Shown here piece after piece: positions 41,396-48,642 of a stretch of DNA of 64,000 nt. Source of the DNA: CBDANW01 sp965197825 (GTDB lineage: Bacteria > Acidobacteriota > Vicinamibacteria > Marinacidobacterales > DATDRI01); NCBI GenBank assembly GCA_965197825.1, contig CBDANW010000003.1, positions 1,922,001 to 1,986,000 on the forward strand. Reading direction: 5' to 3'. The position numbers were made by a program, and so were the translations under genes. The notes below the pieces were generated by a model. That model saw only the letters and a program-made list of their open reading frames with translations, was not told the DNA's origin and ran no database searches. How positions within the stretch are numbered: the stretch's first letter is position 1; every line of letters starts with the position of its first letter.

Positions 41396-42450
41396 CAGTC
41401 ACCCACCTTTCTTAGGGCCAACCCCACCGCAATGGCACAAGCTGGCCCCACTTCCTGAAGATACTCAGCATCGAAGTCCTTGGGGCTGAAACTCACACTC
41501 TGAAAGGGATCGAACAGCTCGACACGGGTGTCGAACCGCTCCGACATCTTGTCAGCCAAACCGAAGACCCGCGCGCTACCGCCACTGAGGACGATGAGAT
41601 CGATTCGATCCTCCGAGGTCGTTGCCTTGAAGAAATCGAAAGTCTTCTGGATCTCCATTAGCACCGTTTCGGTAACCTGGTCGATGATGGGCATCACCGA
41701 GTCCATGCCCTGCCCACCCTGCCCGGTTTTCAGGTTCTCGGCCTGCTCGAAACTAACGCTGAGATCCTTCTGGATGGCATCGGTGTACTGGTTCCCCCCG
41801 ACCGTCGTGATGTCGCGGGTGAAGACCGACTGGTCACCTTTGATGGCATTGATGTTGGCCTGGCTGGCGCCGATGTTCACCAGCGCAACGACCCGCCCCG
41901 GGCCCGGCCCATAGTTGACGTCGTAGGCGTTCTGAAGCGCGAAGGCGTCGATGTCCATGACCACGGGGTTCCGGCCCGCCTGGGTGATGACGCTCATGTA
42001 GTCGTTGATCTTGTCCTTCTTCGCCGCTACCAAAAGGATATCCATGTTGCCGCCGGCCGCCCCTGGGTCCAGCACCTGGTAGTCGAGATTGACGTCCTGG
42101 ATGTCGAAAGGAATGTACTGCTCGGCTTCCCAATGGATGGACTCCGCGAGCTCCTGCTCGGTCATGCTCGGAAGCTGAATCTTCTTTACAATCACTGAGT
42201 TACCGCTGATGCCTGTCGCCACTTCTTGGGTCTTGATCTTGTATTCCGTAAAGAGCCTGTGGATGGCGTCGATTACCGTGGTGGAGTCCATGATTTGACC
42301 ATCGACGATGGCCTCGGGAGGGAGTGGCTCGATGCCGACATTGGTCAGCTCCCAGTTGTCCCCCTTGGCCGCCCGGCACTCCACGGCCTTGATGGAACTG
42401 GATCCGATGTCCAACCCAACGAGGTTTTTCTTCTTGCCGAACAGAGCCAC
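41395..42450 (-). CDS. pilM: Type IV pilus actin-like ATPase PilM
   Basis: Cytoplasmic actin-like protein that binds the PilN tail. 351 residues starting MALFGKKKNLVGLDIGSSSI, with phosphate-1 motif VGLDIGSSSIKAVE, SMTEQELAESIHWEAEQYIP, VVALVNIGASQANINAIKGD and the adenosine motif DLIVLSGGSARVFGLADKMS. The C-terminal ACAIAVGLALRKVGD is typical. It is the first gene of pilMNOPQ; a divergent 416-bp gap separates it from rplM. Intact, like the other alignment genes, in contrast to pilB, pilT and pilR. Confidence 0.96.
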   Translation of the reverse strand: MALFGKKKNLVGLDIGSSSIKAVECRAAKGDNWELTNVGIEPLPPEAIVDGQIMDSTTVIDAIHRLFTEYKIKTQEVATGISGNSVIVKKIQLPSMTEQELAESIHWEAEQYIPFDIQDVNLDYQVLDPGAAGGNMDILLVAAKKDKINDYMSVITQAGRNPVVMDIDAFALQNAYDVNYGPGPGRVVALVNIGASQANINAIKGDQSVFTRDITTVGGNQYTDAIQKDLSVSFEQAENLKTGQGGQGMDSVMPIIDQVTETVLMEIQKTFDFFKATTSEDRIDLIVLSGGSARVFGLADKMSERFDTRVELFDPFQSVSFSPKDFDAEYLQEVGPACAIAVGLALRKVGD

Positions 42451-42579
42451 AGGTTCGTCTCCCGCTACTCAACCCCGATTTGATGAAGACTTAATGGAAG
42501 AGAGTTAAAGTACTATGTGAGGCTACAGTATCAAGGTTCGAACTGTCAAGAAAAAAACCCCCATGAACAATAACATGAA

Positions 42580-42614
42580 CATAATGTGAGTTTTGGCTTT
42601 GGCTACACATTATG
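42580..42614. promoter_or_regulatory. Inverted repeat in the divergent pilM/rplM gap (possible operator)
   Basis: CATAATGTG (42580-42588) and CACATTATG (42606-42614) form a perfect 9-bp inverted repeat 17 bp apart in an AT-rich island. A TTGACA on the minus strand (42549-42544) lies between it and pilM and could be a -35 element for pilMNOPQ. The rest of the 416-bp gap (42451-42866) holds C/G-rich sequence without a gene. A regulator-binding site is plausible but not shown. Confidence 0.4.
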
Positions 42615-42764
42615 GAGGCATGGCGGGCGATTCGTCAAGGGGGTTTCATGGGTCAGGCCCCCCGTAGGGATCCCCCTACTCTCCTCCTCCTCTGGGGGTC
42701 CTCAGACAGGCCGTCCTGGGCTCACAGGTTCAGGAGGTCCCGGCACCCGAGGCTGGCTTTTTCC

Positions 42765-42793
42765 TTGACAGCACTGCTAAGGACGGTTAGATT
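42765..42793 (+). promoter_or_regulatory. Probable sigma-70 promoter of the rplM operon
   Basis: TTGACA (42765-42770) and TAGATT (42788-42793) with a 17-bp spacer, 73 bp before the rplM ATG. A second weaker candidate was not found. The spacing and -35 match are good for a ribosomal-protein promoter. Confidence 0.6.
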
Positions 42794-42866
42794 GTCAGAT
42801 TGCCGTCGCGTGGTATGTTCAAGGCTCGTCGACGTTGACGCGCTTCGCGCGCCCGGCAGAGGTCAA

Positions 42867-43346
42867 ATGCAAACATCGTTCGCCAAGAAAGCCGAGATTG
42901 AACACAAGTGGTTCGTCATGGACGCCGAGGGACAAGTTCTCGGACGCCTGGCGAGCCGCATCGCGCGCATTTTGACCGGCAAAGAAAAACCCATCTACAC
43001 TCCTTTCCTCGATACGGGAGACCATGTCATCGTGATCAACGCTGACAAGGTGCGACTCACCGGTGCGAAAGAACAAGACAAACAGTACTACCGGCACTCG
43101 GGTTATCCGGGGGGGATTCGGCAGCTTCCCGCGCGCCAAGTGAGAGCTCGGCATCCGGAAAGACTCGTCGAAGCAGCGGTGCGAGGTATGCTCCCCAAGA
43201 ATCGGCTCGGCAGGGCGCAGTTCCGAAAGCTGAAAGTCTATGCCGGCGCCGAGCATCCGCATCAGGCGCAGCAGCCGCAACCGCTGGGATACCGCGAATC
43301 GACGGCTTCTCCAGCGGGCAAAACCAGCGCCGGAATGCAAGGTTAA
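42867..43346 (+). CDS. rplM: 50S ribosomal protein L13
   Basis: Early-assembly large-subunit protein. I start it at MQTSFAKKAEIEHKWFVMDA; the longer open frame upstream overlaps the promoter region. EGQVLGRLASRIARILTGKE, PFLDTGDHVIVINADKVRLT, YYRHSGYPGGIRQLPARQVR and AAVRGMLPKNRLGRAQFRKL are the L13 core, and VYAGAEHPHQAQQPQPLGY is the conserved C-terminal motif. It has a ~15-residue extra tail (ESTASPAGKTSAGMQG). rpsI follows after 18 bp, the standard pair. Confidence 0.96.
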   Translation: MQTSFAKKAEIEHKWFVMDAEGQVLGRLASRIARILTGKEKPIYTPFLDTGDHVIVINADKVRLTGAKEQDKQYYRHSGYPGGIRQLPARQVRARHPERLVEAAVRGMLPKNRLGRAQFRKLKVYAGAEHPHQAQQPQPLGYRESTASPAGKTSAGMQG

Positions 43347-43364
43347 CCCCAGAGCAAGGAAACG

Positions 43365-43766
43365 TTGGCAGCTACCACTCAGATTCAATACTACGGAACG
43401 GGCAAGAGGAAGACTTCGATAGCCCGCGTTTTCCTGCGACCGGGCAAGGGTCAGATCCTGGTCAACGGACGTCCCCTCGAGGACTACTTCCCGAGCGATA
43501 CCCTCAAGATGGTCGTCAAGCAACCCCTGCAACTGACGGAATCCTCGGACAAGTTCGATGTGCACGCCAAGATTCGAGGTGGTGGGCTCAGTGGTCAGGC
43601 GTGGGCACTGCGTCTCGGACTCAGCCGCGCACTTTGCGATTTCAATCAAGAGCTCCGAAGCCGCTTGAAGTCGGCCGGTTTTCTGACCCGGGATGCGCGG
43701 ATCAAGGAGCGTAAGAAATACGGCCAGCCCGGCGCTCGCAAGCGCTTCCAGTACTCGAAGCGCTGA
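43365..43766 (+). CDS. rpsI: 30S ribosomal protein S9
   Basis: 133 residues with a TTG start (MAATTQIQYYGTGKRKTSIA), preceded by AGCAAGGAAACG as a weak ribosome-binding site. YGTGKRKTSIARVFLRPGKG is the S9 signature; VHAKIRGGGLSGQAWALRLG and GFLTRDARIKERKKYGQPGA with the C-terminal RKRFQYSKR, which reaches the P-site tRNA, are all present. Confidence 0.97.
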   Translation: MAATTQIQYYGTGKRKTSIARVFLRPGKGQILVNGRPLEDYFPSDTLKMVVKQPLQLTESSDKFDVHAKIRGGGLSGQAWALRLGLSRALCDFNQELRSRLKSAGFLTRDARIKERKKYGQPGARKRFQYSKR

Positions 43767-43804
43767 GCCTGCCTGGAAAAACTCGAAAAGACGGAGGACC
43801 ATTT

Positions 43805-44644
43805 TTGGCATCAACTTCGGTATCGATGAAAGAGCTGCTCGAGGCGGGTGTCCACTTTGGACACCAGACCAAGCGGTGGAATCCGAAGATGAAGGAGTAC
43901 ATCTTCGGAGAGAGAAACGGGATCTACATCGTCGATCTCCAAAAGACACTCCGGCTCTTCCGCGAAGCACTCAAGTTCTCGACCCAGCTGGGGGCAGAAA
44001 GCAAGACCGTTCTCTTCGTCGGTACGAAGCGGCAGGCCCAAGAAATCGTAGCCGAAGAGGCCGTTCGAGCCGAAATGTTCTTCGTCAACCAGCGTTGGCT
44101 GGGTGGGATTCTCACCAACTTCGTCACCGTCCAGAAAAGCATCGCACGGCTGCGAGAGCTGAACGCGATGAAAACCGAGGGCGGCTTCGACGAGCTTTCC
44201 AAAAAAGAGGTTTCCCGGTTGGAAAAGGAGCGGAAGCGTTTGGAAAAGAACTTGCGTGGCATCCAGGATATGAACCGCTTGCCCGACGCGGTCTACGTAG
44301 TCGACTCGAATCGAGAGGAGATTGCGGTTCACGAGGCCCGTAAGCTCAGAATTCCAGTCATCGCGATCGTCGATACCAACTGCGACCCGGGCAAGGTGGA
44401 TCACGTTATCCCCGGCAACGACGACGCGCTCCGGGCCATCAAGCTCTTCACGTCTCGCCTGGCCGATGCGATCATCGAAGGTCGACAGATGCGCGAGAGC
44501 CTTCCTCCTGAAGGAACCGGAGAAGCTGCGGATTCCGACGACACCGAGAGTGCGAGCGCCAGTCAAGCAGGTCAGGCAGGTCAAGCCAGTCAAGAAAAGA
44601 AAGAGGGGGCCCAGTCAACCCAGGAAGCTCCTTCACCCGCCTGA
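43805..44644 (+). CDS. rpsB: 30S ribosomal protein S2
   Basis: 279 residues if the TTG at 43805 is used; an ATG at 43826 (MKELLEAGVHFGHQTKRWNP) is the other candidate, but the TTG fits the usual N-terminal length. EYIFGERNGIYIVDLQKTLR, LFVGTKRQAQEIVAEEAVRA, NQRWLGGILTNFVTVQKSI and IPVIAIVDTNCDPGKVDHVI are S2 motifs. The last ~45 residues are a low-complexity tail rich in Ser, Ala, Gln and Glu, with three AGQA/ASQ-like repeats, longer than in most S2 proteins. tsf follows, as usual. Confidence 0.96.
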   Translation: MASTSVSMKELLEAGVHFGHQTKRWNPKMKEYIFGERNGIYIVDLQKTLRLFREALKFSTQLGAESKTVLFVGTKRQAQEIVAEEAVRAEMFFVNQRWLGGILTNFVTVQKSIARLRELNAMKTEGGFDELSKKEVSRLEKERKRLEKNLRGIQDMNRLPDAVYVVDSNREEIAVHEARKLRIPVIAIVDTNCDPGKVDHVIPGNDDALRAIKLFTSRLADAIIEGRQMRESLPPEGTGEAADSDDTESASASQAGQAGQASQEKKEGAQSTQEAPSPA

Positions 44645-44792
44645 CTAATACTGACCACCCAAGACACTCGACACCCCCTTCATTTGAGTGCTCTGCCACC
44701 CCTGCATATACTCTCGGATCTATTCTCGCGATGGATTTGGATTTCACTTCGGAGTTAGAATCGCCCGTAATGGGAGAAAGCAGGCGAATCGG

Positions 44793-45392
44793 TTGAGCGA
44801 CATATCTGCAGAACAAGTCAAGAACCTGAGGCAGAAAACGGGTGCCGGCCTCATGGAGTGTAAGAAAGCCCTGGTCGAGGCTGGCGGGGACCTGGAGCAG
44901 GCGGTCACGGTCCTTCGGAAGCGGGGCCAAGCCGCTGCCGAAAAGAAGGCAGGCCGAACCACCTCCGAAGGCCTCATCGGCTCGTATATTCACGGTGGCA
45001 AGATCGGAGTCCTCATCGAGGTCAATTGCGAAACGGACTTCGTGGCGAAAACTCCCCAGTTCCAAGAGCTTGTCAAAGATCTGGCGATGCAGGTGGCGGC
45101 GTCCAGCCCCCGCTTCGTTCGCCGAGAGGACGTGCCGGAAGAAGTGCTGGCCAAGGAGCGTGAGATTCTCAAAAGCCAGGCGGAATCCTCCGGCAAGCCA
45201 GCCCAAATCATCGAAAAGATCGTCGAAGGCAAGTTGGCGAAGTTTTACTCGGAGACGGTCTTGCTGGAACAGCCCTTCATCAAGAACGCGGACACCACGA
45301 TCCAGCAACATGTCACGTCGATAATCAGCGTCCTCAAGGAAAACATCCAGGTCCGCCGTTTCGCTAGATTCGAGCGCGGCGAACCGGTGTAG
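44793..45392 (+). CDS. tsf: Elongation factor Ts
   Basis: Nucleotide exchange factor for EF-Tu, 199 residues, the short form found in many bacteria. Start is the TTG giving LSDISAEQVKNLRQKTGAGL. The frame is open further upstream, but that sequence is not EF-Ts-like. LRQKTGAGLMECKKALVEAG is the UBA-like N-domain; GLIGSYIHGGKIGVLIEVNC and ETDFVAKTPQFQELVKDLAM hold the TDFV motif that contacts EF-Tu. VLLEQPFIKNADTTIQQHVT and IQVRRFARFERGEPV close the protein. Lies between rpsB and pyrH in the common order. Confidence 0.96.
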   Translation: MSDISAEQVKNLRQKTGAGLMECKKALVEAGGDLEQAVTVLRKRGQAAAEKKAGRTTSEGLIGSYIHGGKIGVLIEVNCETDFVAKTPQFQELVKDLAMQVAASSPRFVRREDVPEEVLAKEREILKSQAESSGKPAQIIEKIVEGKLAKFYSETVLLEQPFIKNADTTIQQHVTSIISVLKENIQVRRFARFERGEPV

Positions 45393-45457
45393 ACTAGTGC
45401 CTGCGCCGTTGCGGGCTGGCCCGACGCGGGCGACTTCTCGGCGGGCGAACAAGAAAG

Positions 45458-46213
45458 ATGCCGACTCAAAAGCCCATCTACAAACGCGTGCTCTTGAAAC
45501 TCTCGGGCGAAGCCCTGATGGGAGGGCAAGAGTTCGGCATCGATCCCAAGATATTTCAAATGATGGCCCGCGAGATCCACGAGGTACAGTCCATGGGCGT
45601 CGAAACCACGGCGGTGATCGGCGGTGGCAACATCTTTAGAGGGATAGCGCCCTCCGCTCGCGAGATGGACCGCGTGGCCGCCGATCACATGGGAATGCTG
45701 GCGACCGTGATCAACGCGCTCGCTCTTCAAGATGCTCTCGAGAAGCTGGGGACACACACTCGCGTCCTATCTGCTATCGAAATGCGTCAGGTGGCCGAGC
45801 CATTCATCCGTCGACGCGCGATTCGTCATCTCGAGAAAGGCCGCGTCGTTATCTTCGCTGCCGGCACTGGCAACCCCTACTTTTCCACCGACACCGCTGC
45901 CGCTCTTCGAGCAATGGAAATCAAGGCGGAGATCATCCTGAAAGGGACGAAGGTGGCCGGTATCTACTCGGCAGACCCCGAGCGAGAGCCGAACGCCACG
46001 TTTTTCGAGACCATCACATACCTCGAGGTCATCGAAAAGGGGCTCAAGGTTATGGACACGACGGCCATATCTTTGTGCATGGATAATCAGCTTCCGTTGA
46101 TCGTGTTCGATGCGAGAAAGTCGGGCAACATGAAGCGCGTTGTCTGCGGCGAGAAGATCGGCACGATGGTCCGTAGCGGATCCGCCGTGGGCCTGCCTAG
46201 CCGGAGATCTTGA
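45458..46213 (+). CDS. pyrH: Uridylate kinase
   Basis: Phosphorylates UMP to UDP; amino-acid-kinase fold, 251 residues. YKRVLLKLSGEALMGGQEFG begins the phosphate-binding region, followed by VETTAVIGGGNIFRGIAPSA and RVAADHMGMLATVINALALQ. RRAIRHLEKGRVVIFAAGTG, PYFSTDTAAALRAMEIKAEI and MKVMDTTAISLCMDNQLPLI-like KVMDTTAISLCMDNQLPLIV are diagnostic, and the end carries the GTMVRS-like segment. Starts at ATG 45458, 65 bp after tsf; frr begins 15 bp beyond its stop. Confidence 0.97.
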   Translation: MPTQKPIYKRVLLKLSGEALMGGQEFGIDPKIFQMMAREIHEVQSMGVETTAVIGGGNIFRGIAPSAREMDRVAADHMGMLATVINALALQDALEKLGTHTRVLSAIEMRQVAEPFIRRRAIRHLEKGRVVIFAAGTGNPYFSTDTAAALRAMEIKAEIILKGTKVAGIYSADPEREPNATFFETITYLEVIEKGLKVMDTTAISLCMDNQLPLIVFDARKSGNMKRVVCGEKIGTMVRSGSAVGLPSRRS

Positions 46214-46227
46214 AGGAGATCTGGGCC

Positions 46228-46785
46228 ATGTCAAAGGAAATCATCGACGATGCGAAAAAACGCATGGATATGTCAGTCCAGGTCTTGAAAGACGAGCTGG
46301 TGACGATTCGAACGGGCCGGGCTTCACTGGCTATCCTCGATGGGGTGACCGTGGACTACTACGGCACGCCCACCCCCGTAAATCAAGTAGCCAATTTGGC
46401 GGTACCGGAAGGCAACCTCATCACCGTGCAGCCATGGGAACCCGCGATGTTACCGATTATCGAGAAGGCGATTCTTTCCGCGGATCTGGATCTAAACCCC
46501 GCGAACGATGGAAAGATACTACGTATTCCCATTCCCTCTCTTACCGAGGAGAGGCGCAAAACCCTCGTCAAACAAGTCGGCAAGGTCGCCGAGGATGCCC
46601 GCACCGCAATCCGACAGGTGCGCCGGGATGCCAACGACCACTTGAAGAAAATGCTGAAAGAGAAGGAGCTCTCGGAAGACGAGGAAAAGCACGCGCTCAA
46701 GAAAACTCAGAACCTCACCGATGAACATATCAAGGCGGTGGATGAACTCGCCCATAGGAAGGAGGAAGACCTACTCAAAGTCTGA
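46228..46785 (+). CDS. frr: Ribosome recycling factor
   Basis: Splits post-termination ribosomes with EF-G. 185 residues from MSKEIIDDAKKRMDMSVQVL; an ATG six codons earlier is less likely because a GGAGAT sequence precedes this start. LVTIRTGRASLAILDGVTVD, YYGTPTPVNQVANLAVPEGN, LIVVQPW-like LITVQPWEPAMLPIIEKAIL and RKTLVKQVGKVAEDARTAIR are the RRF motifs. The helical C-terminus EEDLLKV is normal. It closes the rplM-rpsI-rpsB-tsf-pyrH-frr string. Confidence 0.97.
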   Translation: MSKEIIDDAKKRMDMSVQVLKDELVTIRTGRASLAILDGVTVDYYGTPTPVNQVANLAVPEGNLITVQPWEPAMLPIIEKAILSADLDLNPANDGKILRIPIPSLTEERRKTLVKQVGKVAEDARTAIRQVRRDANDHLKKMLKEKELSEDEEKHALKKTQNLTDEHIKAVDELAHRKEEDLLKV

Positions 46786-46830
46786 GGGAGTTTAAGAGAC
46801 TCCCACCCCGGTATTATCCCCCGATATCCC

Positions 46831-47439
46831 ATGTCCCCCTCCCTCCTTACCCACCTGCAATGCTCGCGTTGCGAGCGTGAGCTCGATCCGGCGCTTCCCC
46901 ATCGCCTCTGTCTCTGCGGCTCTCCTTTGCTCGCTCGTTACGACCTCCCGAAAGGCCGTCAGGTGTTCGGAAACCCCGCCGTCCTTCGAGACCGACGGTG
47001 GGACCTGTGGCGATACGAAGAAATGCTGCCCGTTCGAGAGCCCGAATTCCGCGTGTCGTTGGGTGAAGGAGGGACACCGCTACTCGGAGCCTCTCGATTA
47101 GGCGCGCGACTCGGCATGACACATCTTTACATCAAGGACGAATCGCTCAATCCCACGGGCAGCTTCAAAGCGCGCGGGTTGTGCTTGGCGGTATCGATGG
47201 CGAAGCAGGTCGGCGTCGAGGAGCTCGCGATTCCGTCAGCCGGGAATGCCGGCGGGGCGATGGCGGCGTATGCGGCGCGGGCCGGTCTTCCTTCTCACGT
47301 CGTGATGCCCCGCGACATGCCCCGAGCCAACGTGGCCGAATATGAAGCCTACGGAGCCGATATCCGTTTCGTGGACGGTGTCATTACCGACGCGGGTCGC
47401 CTGGTGTCCGAGCTCAGCTCCCAGTTCGGATGGATCTAG
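46831..47439 (+). pseudogene. thrC: Threonine synthase, C-terminally truncated
   Basis: A PLP enzyme converting O-phosphohomoserine to threonine. Only 202 residues remain of about 400. The N-terminus has the zinc-like knuckle LQCSRCERELDPALPHRLCL of the long class. MLPVREPEFRVSLGEGGTPL and LYIKDESLNPTGSFKARGLC give the PLP Lys (SFKARG), and AIPSAGNAGGAMAAYAARAG binds phosphate. The frame ends at LVSELSSQFGWI and stop, where homologues continue with FGWFDVSTLKEPYR-type sequence. A copy of the ~50-bp repeat starts 9 bp later, so the truncation point coincides with repeat-associated rearrangement. The active-site C-terminal domain is absent; function is unlikely. Confidence 0.88.
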
Positions 47440-47447
47440 GCAACTCC

Positions 47448-47497
47448 CTGTTGGCCGCCAAACTAGGTGGTTGCTTGAACTGGAGCTAGTCAGGCGG
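47448..47497. repeat. Third copy of the ~50-bp CTGTTGGCC repeat
   Basis: CTGTTGGCCGCCAAACTAGG starts the unit and it ends CTAGTCAGGCGG. It aligns with the two units at 24277 and 24339 along its length, including GGTGGTTGCT and the terminal TCAGGCGG shared with the first unit. It lies right after the truncated end of thrC and about 95 bp before the TAXI gene. The 153-bp gap holds nothing else recognisable. Confidence 0.7.
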
Positions 47498-47592
47498 CTC
47501 TGATAGATTAGCGGCTCCTGCCAACCGGAACGCTGGGAGCGCGCCCGGGCAAAGACCGGTAGGCCATCATCTCGAATCCAGGGGGAGAGCTC

Positions 47593-48630
47593 ATGAGGAA
47601 TCTGTTTGGAAGCGGGAGCGCGTTGATGCTCGTCGTGGCCCTGCTCTTCGGGTGCACCCCGTCGCAGCCCGAAGACGGTTCGGAATCCACGGGCAGGAGG
47701 TTTTTGAGCATCGGAACGGCGCCTCCCGGGGGTGCGTTTTTCGTCGTGGGAGGAGCGCTGGCAGAAGTCTTGGACGGGTACCAGGCGGAGGCCGGCTGGG
47801 AAGTCAACGCCGAGGCGACCAAAGGCTCCCAGGAGAACATCCGTCGCCTCGACACCGGCGAGTTGGATCTCGCGCTCTCCAACTCGGCCATCACGTATTT
47901 CGCGGCGCGAGGAACAGAAGGGTGGGAAAAACCCTATCTGATGCGGACGGTGATGACTCTCGCGTCCAACATCGCGCTTTTCATCGCTCCCGCCGATTCG
48001 GGGATACGGGAGATTCCCGATCTGAAGGGCAAAAGGGTCGTCGTCGGGCCGGCCGGTGCCGGCTTCGAGTTCTTCGTGGGTCCGCTCCTGGCAGCTCACG
48101 GAGTCAGCTATGAAGATTTCACACCCCTCAACAGCACGCAGATGGGATCCGTGGACATGCTGGCCAACGGCTCGGCCGCGGCGGCGTTTATTGGTGGAGC
48201 GGTTCCGACGGCCTCCATCACGCAAGCCGCCACGTCCCAAGACATCTTCTTCGTACCTTTTTCCGCGGAAGCGCAGGAATCCGTCGTGCGCGAGTATCCG
48301 TTCTTTCGACCGGCGACCATTCCCGCCGGAACGTATCGCAGTCAAGACGAAGATTTCCACGGCTTGGACGTGGGCTCGATGCACTTGATCGCGAACGCCG
48401 CCGCGGACGAAGAGCTGATCTATCAAGTGGCGCGAACCATTTACGAGAATCGTGAGCGCGTCATCGAGAAACACGCCGCCGGTCGATCCATCAACCCGGA
48501 GAACGTAGTTCGCGACACCGGAACACCGTTTCATCCGGGTGCCATTCGCTACTATCAGGAAATCGGCATCTGGCCCGGAGAACCGGACGCCGAGAGCCAA
48601 GCCGCGGCGGGAGCTTCACAGAGCCAGTAG
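47593..48630 (+). CDS. TAXI-family TRAP transporter solute-binding lipoprotein
   Basis: Periplasmic substrate receptor of a TRAP transporter, 345 residues. The signal LMLVVALLFGCTPSQPEDGS has a lipobox Cys. FLSIGTAPPGGAFFVVGGAL is the TAXI-family start (SIGTGxxGGxYYPxGxA), followed by VNAEATKGSQENIRRLDTGE and LDLALSNSAITYFAARGTEG. KGKRVVVGPAGAGFEFFVGP and VREYPFFRPATIPAGTYRSQ are also typical. Ligands in this family include glutamate and C4-dicarboxylates; none can be chosen. The permease gene follows after 12 bp. Confidence 0.93.
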   Translation: MRNLFGSGSALMLVVALLFGCTPSQPEDGSESTGRRFLSIGTAPPGGAFFVVGGALAEVLDGYQAEAGWEVNAEATKGSQENIRRLDTGELDLALSNSAITYFAARGTEGWEKPYLMRTVMTLASNIALFIAPADSGIREIPDLKGKRVVVGPAGAGFEFFVGPLLAAHGVSYEDFTPLNSTQMGSVDMLANGSAAAAFIGGAVPTASITQAATSQDIFFVPFSAEAQESVVREYPFFRPATIPAGTYRSQDEDFHGLDVGSMHLIANAAADEELIYQVARTIYENRERVIEKHAAGRSINPENVVRDTGTPFHPGAIRYYQEIGIWPGEPDAESQAAAGASQSQ

Positions 48631-48642
48631 TCGAATCATCCC

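Noticed and set aside
42612..42866. N-terminal extension of ribosomal protein L13
   Set aside because: The extra codons span the promoter and do not resemble L13; the normal start MQTSFAKK is at 42867.
42819..43970. A 383-codon frame antisense to rplM, rpsI and rpsB
   Set aside because: It is the GC-rich shadow of three certain ribosomal genes and has no family features.
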